Source: Solen grandis
Taxonomy: Eukaryota > Mollusca > Bivalvia > Adapedonta > Solenidae
Assembly: GCA_021229015.1 (NCBI GenBank)
Contig: CM037792.1
Location: 40,950,543 to 41,014,542, forward strand
Direction of reading: 5' to 3'
Length of the DNA stretch: 64,000 bases
Part shown: one piece after another, positions 10,999 to 18,979 of the stretch
How positions within the stretch are numbered: the first letter of the stretch is position 1
Layout of the letters: each line of letters opens with the position of its first letter
The notes under the pieces: generated by a model
The model's input: only the letters and a program-made list of their open reading frames with translations
What the model was told of the DNA's origin: nothing
Database searches by the model: none
Program-made: the position numbers and the translations under genes

Positions 10999-12101
10999 AT
11001 GATCCCAAAAGAATTTAAATATAATAAGGATATTTCATATAACCCACATGTTAAATATACTAAAAAGATATTATCTTGCAAAACAAACAATTTATGTTAA
11101 CCAAGTTGGGAATTTTTTAGTAACATTTCCTGATTTATTTCAAACTATCAAAAACCCACATTACACACCAATGAACCTTGGAATACATGGAATCATTCTT
11201 CATTTGATTGGTGGCAATGTCAATTAAATTTTGCAGTTTGGTGTGCTACTTCTGGTTGTGGAGTAAGTTATCAAGATCATATGCAAAACACTACTCTCTT
11301 AACTAAAACAGTATATACATTTCATGTTTATTATTGTATTTCTCGTATTTTAAAAGAACTTCAAACACCTTTACCAACAGATGAGTCATTTTGTTATTAT
11401 AAAAACCTTATGATAAAGACACATATAAAAGGATATGTGTTGAATTTAATGTTTCACAAAATACAGATTGGAGACAAAAATTAGAAAGTAGCTCTAAATG
11501 TTTTGGGTTAGGACAATGGGTACAATACTTTATCCACCTGGAAAATACAGACAAGAACATAAAAGTGATGGGCCATTCCTTAACCAAATGATAGTATATC
11601 ACATACAGTAGATATAAGCAAAGCATGGACAATGTTTATATTAGATAAATCAGAAGTTTTTACAAAAGCAGGTGTTGAAAGAATTAATGAAAGTATTAGA
11701 ATGTTTGTATGGGCTCTATTAGGGGCACAGCTCAAACACGAACATATATATTGAAATTAGGGACAGGATTTGATTCTCAAAAACAATTTTTGCAAAGTTC
11801 AAGATGCAGTTGACAGTCCAATTGATTTACTACTCAATATCAAATTATGAAAATGTATTAAAATATGCAAGAAGTAAAGTTGATTATGTTTATGGTTATT
11901 GGGTTATATATGTCTCCTAGTGATATGGAATTACAAATGACACTAATGTAGGATATAATAATAAATTGTAGTTGCAACAGAATTCAAACACTTGGTTTTA
12001 ATAGTGATGTAAATGTTTCTCATGTTGAATCTACTACACAACCTACGATATACATGGAACAAAACAAAAAAATCTTTACCAGAAATAAAGCTACGGATTA
12101 A
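10999..12101 (+). pseudogene. Conserved Polinton protein of unknown function, frameshifted
   Basis: It starts MIPKEFKYNKDISYNPHVKY. Legible blocks follow: HTNEPWNTWN, SSFDWWQCQLNFAVWCATSG (about 11,200), VYTFHVYYCISRILKELQ, AWTMFILDKSEVFTKAGVER (about 11,622), ESIRMFVWALLGAQ, LKLGTGFDSQKQFL, QTLGFNSDVNVSH. This set recurs in uncharacterised proteins of animal Polintons. It is rich in Trp and has an internal CATSGCG, but I cannot assign a fold. The apparent stop (12,099-12,101) lies within palindromic repeat copy 1. Acidic codons after that repeat (ISEPIETNEHEDD, to about 12,228) may be the old C-terminus, cut off by the insertion. Confidence 0.65.
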
Positions 12102-12165
12102 ATCGGCTGCGCAGCACTACGGACAAAGTGCTACGCAGCGGACAAAGTCCGTAGTCCGGCTGTGA
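12089..12165. repeat. Polinton palindromic repeat, copy 1 (compound)
   Basis: Successive overlapping pieces are seen: GCTACGGA, CGGCTGCGCAGCACTACGGA, GCTACGCAGCGGACAAAGTC, CCGTAGTCCGGCTGTGAAAA. It looks like two partial copies nested or joined. It supplies the stop for the upstream gene. Confidence 0.8.
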
Positions 12166-12208
12166 AAATTTATAAAAAAGAATAAAATTAGTGAACCAAT
12201 TGAAACAA

Positions 12209-12298
12209 ATGAACATGAAGATGATTAAAACAGCTATTATAACAGGAAGTATTACAGCAGGACTTTTAGCTTTATTTATTTATGAATATGTTCTCTAA
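12209..12298 (+). CDS. Small single-pass membrane protein, 29 aa
   Basis: An uninterrupted frame, MNMKMIKTAIITGSITAGLL then ALFIYEYVL. A basic start followed by about 20 hydrophobic residues predicts one transmembrane helix. It overlaps the acidic frame at the end of the upstream gene, so it could instead be that protein's C-terminal anchor in another frame. Its stop overlaps the stop of the convergent coiled-coil gene, inside the 13-bp repeat flanking palindromic copy 2. Confidence 0.5.
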   Translation: MNMKMIKTAIITGSITAGLLALFIYEYVL

Positions 12299-12299
12299 C

Positions 12300-12339
12300 A
12301 AACTGTTAGCGATAGTGTTTCACAGCCGGACTTTGTCCG
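12300..12339. repeat. Polinton palindromic repeat, copy 2, with 13-bp flanking repeats
   Basis: The segment holds GTTTCACAGCCGGACTTTGT and is bounded by identical TATGTTCTCTAAC at 12,287-12,299 and 12,340-12,352. The direct repeats look like a target duplication. It lies near the 3' end of the minus-strand coiled-coil gene. Confidence 0.85.
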
Positions 12340-13478
12340 TATGTTCTCTAACGCTGTATATATCATTCCTACAACTAAAATTAATAAAGCCCATAAATGT
12401 TCTCCAAAACCATGCAACAACATTTCCTGTTGTTTTTAATAACCATCCTACAATAGCTCCAATAATTCCTGGTAATGCTTCTGCAGCTTTTCCTGCAGTT
12501 TTGCTAATAGTTTAGCAATATTTGATAATTGTTTTTTTTATCCAATCTCTTACATCTCTCCTTTCCCAGGAGGTTTAGGTGTTACAGTTCCACCCCCAGG
12601 AATAAAAGTCTCAACAATAACACCAATAATCATTCCAAAAGCAGTTAAAATACTAACAATTGTTTCATCCCTTGTTCTCTGAATAAAGTTTTTATTCTTT
12701 CTGCTAATGTTGTATCTTCATTTAATATTTTATTTATTGTCTCTTTTATTCTATTTATCTGATTTCTTAGTTTATCTCTGTGTTTATTAATTGCTTCTAA
12801 TCTTGCACTTCTCTCAGACTCCAAATCTCTTATCCTCTCTATTTGGAATTCATCTTTGTCTGATTTAGCTCGTTCTAATTTTTCTTTTTCATATGCTAAG
12901 TCTTTATTTATTTCATTTAATTTTACCAATTCATTTGCGGTCGCTTCTTTTACAGTGGTCATCGCTTTGAGGACCCCATCCATTTCTCTCTTTGTCATAT
13001 CTGTTTGTGTTCCTTCTTCATTATTAAGTTCAATAAATGATGTTTCTATTACTTTTTTTACACTAGTTTCAACCTTTTCAGCTGCATCAGCTAAATTAGT
13101 CATTTCCATAGTACTAAGGTTATTTTTATTTATTAATGTTATTTCGTTCCTTAATTAATTGGGCCAACTCTTTTCTACCATAACGAGTCCTTGTAGAATA
13201 AGATTGAAAATCATCTATCCTAAAACCCTTCGAACAAAATCAATACGATATTTCCTCTGAAGTGTGTCAAGTGAATAATATTTTAATGTTTCATTATAAT
13301 TGTTTGTTTCGTAATATGATATAGGGTATTCTTTATTACCATCTGAAACATATAACACAAGTCTGTTGAATTTATCTTTTTTTAATAAGGTATTGATTTC
13401 CCTCATAGGTTCTTGGTTTCTTTCATAAAACAAATTCGTCATATTTTTCAGTAATTTGGTTTCTCTTTCTTTATCATC

Positions 13479-13509
13479 ACGGACAAAGTCCGGCTGTGAA
13501 ACACTATAG
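13479..13509. repeat. Polinton palindromic repeat, copy 3, in frame
   Basis: ACGGACAAAGTCCGGCTGTG followed by AAACACTATAG. On the minus strand it is read in frame as SVSQPDFVR within the coiled-coil gene. TTATC occurs on both sides (about 13,470 and 13,511), a possible short duplication. Confidence 0.85.
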
Positions 13510-13660
13510 TTATCTAATTCATTAAAATATTGGATGATCATCAAAACCAACTTCATTATTATAAGAGGAGTTTCTCATCATCATCTTCATCAAACATAGG
13601 ATTTTCAAAATCATATCCTCCTTCCGCCTTTTTATTTTATAAAAAAATACCTTAAAAAAA

Positions 13661-14915
13661 ATGTCGGCTTACGGAGAAAAACTAAACCCCTACAGAAAAA
13701 TAAGAGAACCTAGAGGTGTGAGAGGAATTCGCCAGAGCGTCGTAATAACCAATAATCCTTCATATTGACCAAAATCAACAATTGTTAGTGAGATTTCCTA
13801 ATTAAGTAGTAATGAAGTTATTGTTCCTGGAACAGTCAGATTAGCATTTGAAATTGAAATCAAAAGTGACAGCGACGCAACCGCAACAGTTATCCAAACC
13901 TTGGAAGAGCTATCATCAAGAAAACAACAATACGAATATCAGGAAATGAAGTGATGTCAATTGACGATAGTGATATATATCATTGTTATATCGATTTATG
14001 GAAGCCTCCTACAGAACGTGTAAATATGGCGTACCAAGGAATTGGCAAAATAAACATGTTAAAACATAGGGTTGGAGCCAGTAATGCTTCCTCGGAAAAG
14101 AAGATGAAGCCATTGCAAAGGCATATGGAAACAGATTTTGCATCCCTCTCGATTTTGAATTATTAGAAACGCATATGCCATTTATCAAGCGGGTCTAGGA
14201 GATAGACTTGAATATGAACTTACATTCAATGAATATATAAAGTAATTAAATCGAGTGACGCCTCGTTCATATATTATTAAGAATATTTGTTTGGAATTTG
14301 ATTCTGTTTCTGATGCTGAATTAGCAAGACAAATAAGACACAAGTCAGCGGTAAGATGGTTATTTTATATGATAGAATACTTAGACACAGGAAATTAACT
14401 AAAAACAAATCTGATACGCTTTGGAATATTAATCTAAATGTTCCAGCTAGAAGTATGAAAGGTATTCTATGTTGTTTGAAGACCCAGAGAGAACATCAAC
14501 TGAAACTTATTACAATCCTGAAATAACAAAGTAGAAATGACAATAGAAGGAGTCCCAAATCAACTATACAGTCAAGGAATGAAAGCGTATCAACAGTGGG
14601 ATGAGATAAATAAATTCTTTGCTTTGAATTCGAAACGAAATAAAGAAACAATATGATTGTAAAGATTTATATTTCACCAATACAACATTAGAAAAATATC
14701 TAACAAACAGTTATGCATTATGGTTAGATTTACGTTCAACGGATGATAACTCACTACACGGTTCGGGAAGAAGAATTGAAAATGCATCAGAAGGTATCAC
14801 AATACAAATAACAAAAGAAGCAGGAGCAGATGAGCCAATAAATGTTTATCTGTTTGTTATACAAGATGCGCAAATTAATTTTGAAGATGGAAGATTTAAA
14901 GAAATTAGATACTAA
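13661..14915 (+). pseudogene. MCP: Major capsid protein (double jelly-roll), frameshifted
   Basis: It starts MSAYGEKLNPYRKIREPRGV. The readable blocks come in the order of the Polinton hexon-like capsid protein: VIVPGTVRLAFEIEI, TIRISGNEVMSIDDSDIYHC, IDLWKPPTERVNMAYQGIG, PLDFELLETHMPF, GLGDRLEYELTFNEY, SDTLWNINLNVPARSMKG, MTIEGVPNQLYSQGMKAYQQ, SYALWLDLRSTDDNSLHGSG, RRIENASEGITIQI, DAQINFEDGRFKEIRY. Length is about 418 codons, as usual for this family. Early stops (about 13,767 and 13,801) and several shifts break the frame. It heads a plus-strand block, with the packaging ATPase 3 bp downstream. It would form the pseudo-hexameric capsomers of a virion, if Polintons make one. Confidence 0.88.
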
Positions 14916-14918
14916 AAA

Positions 14919-15522
14919 ATGGATGAACCAAAGGTTCAGACATAGAAGTTAGAATTACCTAAATATCCACACTGTGCAATTATTTGTGGTCAAACCGGTT
15001 GTGGAAAGACTGAGTTTGTACTTGACATTTTAGAAAAGAAATATTGTCAAGTATTTAAATATATTATTATCTTGCCCAACAATTCAATGGAACAAGGCTT
15101 ATAAAAATCGTGAGTGGATTGGTAACGTCAGAACACCGAAAACAAAGAATGTTTAATCGTAAAACCCGCTAATCAATGGTGAAGAGAAGCTACAAGAATA
15201 CTAAGAATGTTCTTCAAAAAATATGCCGGGGATCCAACTCTATACATCATTGATGATTGCAGTGCTACAAAAGAATTAACAAAGAAAAAAGATATGCTGT
15301 CAGAGTTGGCTTTCTCTGGGAGACACGCAGAACAATCAGTATGGGTTATATCGCAAAGATATAATTCAGTTTTGAAAGATTTAAGAGAACAAACAAAATG
15401 GATATGTATATTCTACACTAAGGACAGAGATAGTTTTGAAATTGTTAAGAGGGAATGATGTTATTCCTACATTGGAAGAACGACAAAGAATAAAGGAGGA
15501 GCTAAAAAAAAGAAACATGTAA
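14919..15522 (+). pseudogene. ATP: A32-like genome-packaging ATPase, frameshifted
   Basis: It starts MDEPKVQT, followed by an early stop, then LPKYPHCAIICGQTGCGKTE with a perfect Walker A (GQTGCGKT, about 14,988-15,011). Walker B is LYIIDDCSA (about 15,240). A following conserved stretch, SGRHAEQSVWVISQRYN, is the region of the motor's sensor residues. The C-terminus is SFEIVK then TLEERQRIKEELKKRNM. About 200 codons, slightly short for the FtsK/HerA-type packaging ATPases of Polintons. There is one frameshift near 15,090 and one near 15,455. It lies directly behind the capsid gene, as in many Polintons and virophages. Confidence 0.9.
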
Positions 15523-15593
15523 ATTAATTTTGAAAAAACTGACCAACCTACTGATTATTGGTTAGTTGATTAAAGCTGCGCTTATATATAATA

Positions 15594-15665
15594 GTAATGC
15601 TTATATATACCTTAAGGTATACATAGTAATGCTTATATATACCTTAAGGTATACATAGTAATGCT
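15594..15665. repeat. 32-bp tandem repeat of a 16-bp perfect palindrome
   Basis: TATACCTTAAGGTATA occurs at 15,606-15,621 and 15,638-15,653, separated by CATAGTAATGCTTATA, with partial units on both sides ('AGTAATGCTT' four times). It sits between the ATPase stop and the next small gene, so it could be a terminator or promoter element; no direct evidence. Confidence 0.85.
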
Positions 15666-15691
15666 TTAATAATGCTTAAAAAATAAAAGCA

Positions 15692-15781
15692 ATGCTAACA
15701 ACCTTCTATCAAACAACATCGGTGATAACAAATATTGTAGTCTTATCATTAGTTGGATATGGGATATTTATATTATTTTAA
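15692..15781 (+). CDS. Small membrane protein, 29 aa
   Basis: An uninterrupted frame MLTTFYQTTSVITNIVVLSL then VGYGIFILF, predicting one transmembrane helix. It is placed between ATPase and the next gene (22 bp to the following ATG), and has the same length as the small membrane frame at 12,209. No recognised family. Confidence 0.5.
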   Translation: MLTTFYQTTSVITNIVVLSLVGYGIFILF

Positions 15782-15803
15782 AATAAAAAAATTGATATAT
15801 AAA

Positions 15804-16326
15804 ATGGATGCTGAAGAACTACTTGATCAAAATCAAAATAAATGACGAAGAAACAAACGCGAAAGATTATCGGCTATTGTTGCTGGTGGAGGAAGTAAAC
15901 AATATCTTGGTAAAGACTTACAAATGTCAGACATTGATACATGACACCAGAACAAATAAACAAACTATACTGCAGTATGAAGTAGATTAGGGGCAAGTAT
16001 GACTAAGACACTGGGAAATCTTTTATTAATTTATATGTTATGGGTGTATCAAAATATTTTAATGTTGTTTAATCCGCTGAAACTAATACAAGATTTAGAA
16101 GAAGATTCCATTTATCAATCATGCTTTAACTAACACTTGTTGTGAATTGTATTATAGATATGGAATGTATCTTGCTCCTTTTACTGCTATGCTAACAACT
16201 GCTAGTCATATTGATTTTAATATGCCTACTGTTAAAACTATGCTAGTTGAAAAAAGTGAAAATACCACCAATAAAAATGGAGTGAAGAAACCCCCGAAGG
16301 CTACACTAGTTCCGAAGTTAAAATAA
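15804..16326 (+). pseudogene. Conserved Polinton protein, helical, frameshifted
   Basis: It starts MDAEELLDQNQNK, with a shift soon after. It then reads MTPEQINKLYC, RLGASMTKTLGN, LIQDLEED, and a well-kept block HALTNTCCELYYRYGMYLAP then FTAMLTTASHIDF (about 16,116-16,220). The last in-frame stop is 16,324-16,326, overlapping the next gene, although the conserved part ends near 16,225. Known to me only as a recurrent uncharacterised Polinton protein. The paired Cys and aromatic-rich helix suggest a small structural protein; that is inference. Confidence 0.55.
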
Positions 16327-16717
16327 AAATAAAAAATCCAAAACGAGTATCTGCTGGTAAAAAAGGTGCAGAAGCAAAAAAAATAAAAGCCGAATTAAAA
16401 AGAAAAGAAATGGAAGCAATGAAGAAAGAAAACATTCAATTAAAATCTATTACGGATGAAAACCGGCTGCGTAGTGTTTCACAGCCGGACTTTGTCCGTA
16501 GCATTACAAAAGAGGATGATGAAGTTAAAGAAGTTCAACATATAAATATATACAAAAATTATATACCTTTTGTTTAGTCGGAGTTTTTTGGATTAGGATT
16601 ATATATGTATAATTCTAGGATTATATATATGTATAATTCTAAACAAGTAAACCCATGCAACCTAAGAAAGAAATTAAACCACAAGAAAAAGTTGAATATG
16701 ATTCATTTGATCTTTAA
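16277..16717 (+). pseudogene. Polinton basic/coiled-coil membrane protein with an in-frame palindromic repeat
   Basis: ATG at 16,277 is followed within two codons by a shift, then EETPEGYTSSEVKIKIKNPK, RVSAGKKGAEAKKIKAELKR, KEMEAMKKENIQLKSI: a basic segment and a Lys/Glu coiled coil. The palindromic repeat is then read in frame as RSVSQPDFVRS. After it comes a hydrophobic stretch near 16,550-16,610 (NYIPFV.. and, in another frame, GLGLYMY). The end is PKKEIKPQEKVEYDSFDL, stop 16,715-16,717. This layout matches a recurrent uncharacterised Polinton protein; the repeat is an extra insertion. Confidence 0.6.
16463..16507. repeat. Polinton palindromic repeat, copy 4, full length, in frame
   Basis: CCGGCTGCGTAGTGTTTCAC followed by AGCCGGACTTTGTCCGTAGC and ATTAC. 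It is the longest clean copy and shows the left arm GCTGCGTAG, the core hairpin CCGGACTTTGTCCG and the right arm TAGCATT. ATTAC occurs on both sides (16,450 and 16,503), a possible 5-bp duplication. Confidence 0.9.
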
Positions 16718-16756
16718 TGTTTCACAGCCGGACTTCGTCCGTAATGCTACGCAGCC
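16716..16756. repeat. Polinton palindromic repeat, copy 5, intergenic
   Basis: AATGTTTCACAGCCGGACTT then CGTCCGTAATGCTACGCAGC. The hairpin loop is TTC instead of TTT. It follows directly on the stop of the upstream gene and lies about 30 bp before the next start. Confidence 0.9.
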
Positions 16757-16787
16757 ATCGGAACGATGTAATTTTGTTTTCTAAAAA

Positions 16788-17014
16788 ATGGCGGATGAAA
16801 AACAAACTTGTTAATACAGTTATCATGCAGGAGTAATTTCTGTTTTAACAATTGGTTATGCAGAAATAATTAAAAAGGTTTTAAGAAAACCAGCTCCTAG
16901 AGCAGATTTAAATTTTAATGATTTTTCAATGTTAACTCTTGATATTTTCTAGCTACTTATACAAGAAATATGTTGGTTAAACAAGGTATTATTCCTGCTG
17001 ATATTATGAAGTAG
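16788..17014 (+). pseudogene. Polinton small membrane protein, frameshifted
   Basis: It starts MADEKQT, an early stop follows, then YHAGVISVLTIGYAEIIKKV (hydrophobic helix), LNFNDFSMLTLDI, and after a shift LATYTRN and LVKQGIIPADIMK, with TAG at 17,012-17,014. About 75 codons with one or two membrane helices. It is a recurrent uncharacterised small protein of animal Polintons. It is bounded on both sides by copies of the palindromic repeat. Confidence 0.6.
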
Positions 17015-17034
17015 AGAGTTTATTTTTGAAAGAT

Positions 17035-17074
17035 AATGCTACGGACAAAGTCCGGCTGTGAAACACTACGCAGC
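17035..17074. repeat. Polinton palindromic repeat, copy 6, intergenic
   Basis: AATGCTACGGACAAAGTCCG then GCTGTGAAACACTACGCAGC: a full copy in the reverse orientation to copies 4 and 5, filling the gap between two genes (22 bp before the next ATG). Confidence 0.92.
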
Positions 17075-17096
17075 TGGAACTTTGTTTCCATATAAA

Positions 17097-17505
17097 ATGG
17101 CAAGTGCAATAGCGATGATGGTTGGTGGAGCAGCAGTGAATGCGTTAGCCTTTTGGGTAGTAATTATTTGTTTTCGCATATGGGTAACAATAGTGATGAA
17201 GAGAGAAAAAGACATGATAAGGCAATGGAACAATTAGAAGCAGCAACAACTACATGGAATGAAAAAAGAACACAAAGATTAGATTTTATTAATGAACAAC
17301 TGAAAAAGGAACATCATGCTATAGATGAATTTGATAATGCTGACCAAGCAGTGAAACAATATTACTATATCACAGGTAAACAAATACCGGCTTTACCTAA
17401 AAAAACCTACATTAAGTGATTTTTATACTCCTTCTGAAGACCAGAAAATAGAGAGATTGCATTTTTATTGGTGGAATGGTATTAAGGATTTGTTGCATGG
17501 AAGCT
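17097..17505 (+). pseudogene. Polinton coiled-coil protein with N- and C-terminal hydrophobic segments
   Basis: It starts MASAIAMMVGGAAVNALAF, a one-base shift occurs near 17,150, then GSNYLFSHM, EERKRHDKAMEQLEAA (coiled coil), WNEKRTQRLDFINEQLKKE, QAVKQYYYITGKQIPALPKK, and after another shift LSDFYTPSEDQK. The end near 17,460-17,505 is hydrophobic in a third frame (FIGGMVL). About 135 codons. A Gly/Ala-rich N-terminus with a helical body and C-terminal anchor recurs in uncharacterised Polinton proteins; a minor virion protein is plausible but not shown. Confidence 0.65.
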
Positions 17506-17535
17506 CCGTGTTTCACAGCCGGACAAAGTCCGTAG
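17506..17535. repeat. Polinton palindromic repeat, copy 7, at the polymerase stop
   Basis: CCGTGTTTCACAGCCGGACA then AAGTCCGTAGC. The loop is inverted relative to copy 4 (ACAAAGT for ACTTTGT), which a flip of the palindrome would give. On the minus strand the polymerase frame enters it and ends there (TDFVRL, then TGA). Confidence 0.88.
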
Positions 17536-17989
17536 CTAGGCCATAAGGTAAAGTATCTATTCCATTGTCACATTTATATCTTTTATCATCAAATGAAGAC
17601 ATACTTTTTTTATTAACCATTAATATACATATTATGTTTATCAGAATTTAATGTATACATTTTATTTATTTGTTCTGTTTATTATGTACACAATCTTTAT
17701 AATTATCATGTTTAATATTTTTTTCTAATTGTAGGTTTTCCAACTCCTTTTAATTTCTTGATTCCTTTCCATCTATTATAATAAAAGAATAAGCTTTACT
17801 TCTTAAGAAAACTATCTCATATATAGGTTTTCCATTTTGTTCATCTTTAAATTTCCCAATTACTTTTTTATTTTTAGTAGAAAATAATGGGTGATCTTTA
17901 GGATAATCTGAAGTATCTAATTCATCTATTATTTTTTTAAGATCTTCATAAACATCTTTTGTTGTTATTGATAAGAAGATACTATCCGT

Positions 17990-18979
17990 ATTTGAACAGA
18001 TTAATGGAAATCCACAATTAAAATCCCAGTTTCTGTAGATAAATCATATACTATTCTTTTTTCTTTTCCTAACGGTATATCTTTTTTTACTGTAGCAATT
18101 TGTTCTTTTTTGTTATGAATAAATAGAAATATTTGGTTTATTATTCTTGTATTAATGTTGGCATTATTCCTAGAGATGTTATAAGATAATGTAAACAGGA
18201 AAATGTAATTTTACTTTTTTTGTGTAAAAGAGAAATTTGAATTCTTTCCTTTTTTAAAAACCATCTCCATGGTAAAATCCTCTGAAAAAGAAATACTATA
18301 ATTATAGTCTTTATTAAGAATTTTATAAGGAATATATTTTTCTTTTTTATCTGTATAAATTTTTTTCAAATTGTATTGCCATTATTTTTATATTTCCTAT
18401 AGGGATAATTCTATAAACTGCAGATGATCTCATACAATCTATTATTTTAAAATTGTTGGATATATTTCTTTACACATTCTAAACATTTATTTAAAAGATT
18501 TAGTCTTGATTATTTAAACACCAACAATATTTATTTTTTTATATATTCCACTAGATCCATCTGCTAAAAAGAATCCTTCAATAAAAAGCTTTTTTCTCTT
18601 CTAGAGTTGTTGGTTCTAATTTCAAAAATTCTTCTTTTAAAGGTGGATTTAATTTTTTTTTATAATTATCGTTAAATAAAAGATTTGTATTAGTGTTAAA
18701 TCTTTAGGTTTAATAATTTTATTATCATCTTTAATTAGAGAATGATCTTCAGTTACATAACAATCCTATGGTGTAACAACTCTAAACATTTCTTTTTCTG
18801 TTTCATGTTTAATTACAGTTTTTATTTTAACAAATCCTTTACTTGTCCAAACTTCTAAATTACTTAGTTTACAATAAATTTACCATTTGAATATTCATAT
18901 TCATCAGTAATATCTTCTATCTTTCAATATATATTTTGTTTTTATATCTTAGTATTATTGGAGTATCACCTAAAACTGA
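17990..18979 (-). other. LAGLIDADG intein in the polymerase motif C (D|TDS site)
   Basis: 990 bp, exactly 330 codons, between the Asp and Thr of the polymerase motif. It starts SVLGDTPIILRYKNK (block A, Ser1 at 18,977-18,979). Block B is CYVTEDHSLI with the expected T-x-x-H (18,742-18,753). Homing-endonuclease block C is GFFLADGSSG (18,547-18,576), block D KYIPYKILN (about 18,310-18,340), block E FFRGFYHGDG (18,260-18,289), and block H SKITFSCLHYLITSLG (about 18,165-18,212). Splicing block F is RIVYDLSTETG (about 18,025-18,057), and the end is LICSN before Thr+1. The penultimate residue is Ser where His is usual. Several shifts occur inside. Family B polymerases of archaea and giant viruses have inteins at this same position. 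Its product would excise itself and rejoin the polymerase halves; the endonuclease would cut intein-free alleles. Confidence 0.86.

Larger units (their letters stand above)
12295..13640 (-). pseudogene. Coiled-coil Polinton protein with hydrophobic C-terminus, frameshifted
   Basis: The N-terminus near 13,640 reads EGGYDFENPMFDEDDDEK; no ATG is seen in that frame (AAG where a start is expected). Next come an alpha/beta region (YERNQEPMREINTLLKK, RLVLYVSDGNKEYPISYY, 13,556-13,215) and SYSTRTRYGRKELAQLIKE. Then follows a long charged coiled coil (13,109-12,645) including NKHRDKLRNQINRIKE, ending TLAERIKTLFREQG. After a shift there are hydrophobic or amphipathic segments, TIVSILTAFGMIIGVIVETF, a Gly/Pro linker, and LWALLILVVGMIYTALENI. 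This order matches a recurrent uncharacterised Polinton protein family. An amphipathic, membrane-active minor capsid role is possible but unproven. Palindromic repeat copies 2 and 3 lie inside the frame. Confidence 0.65.
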
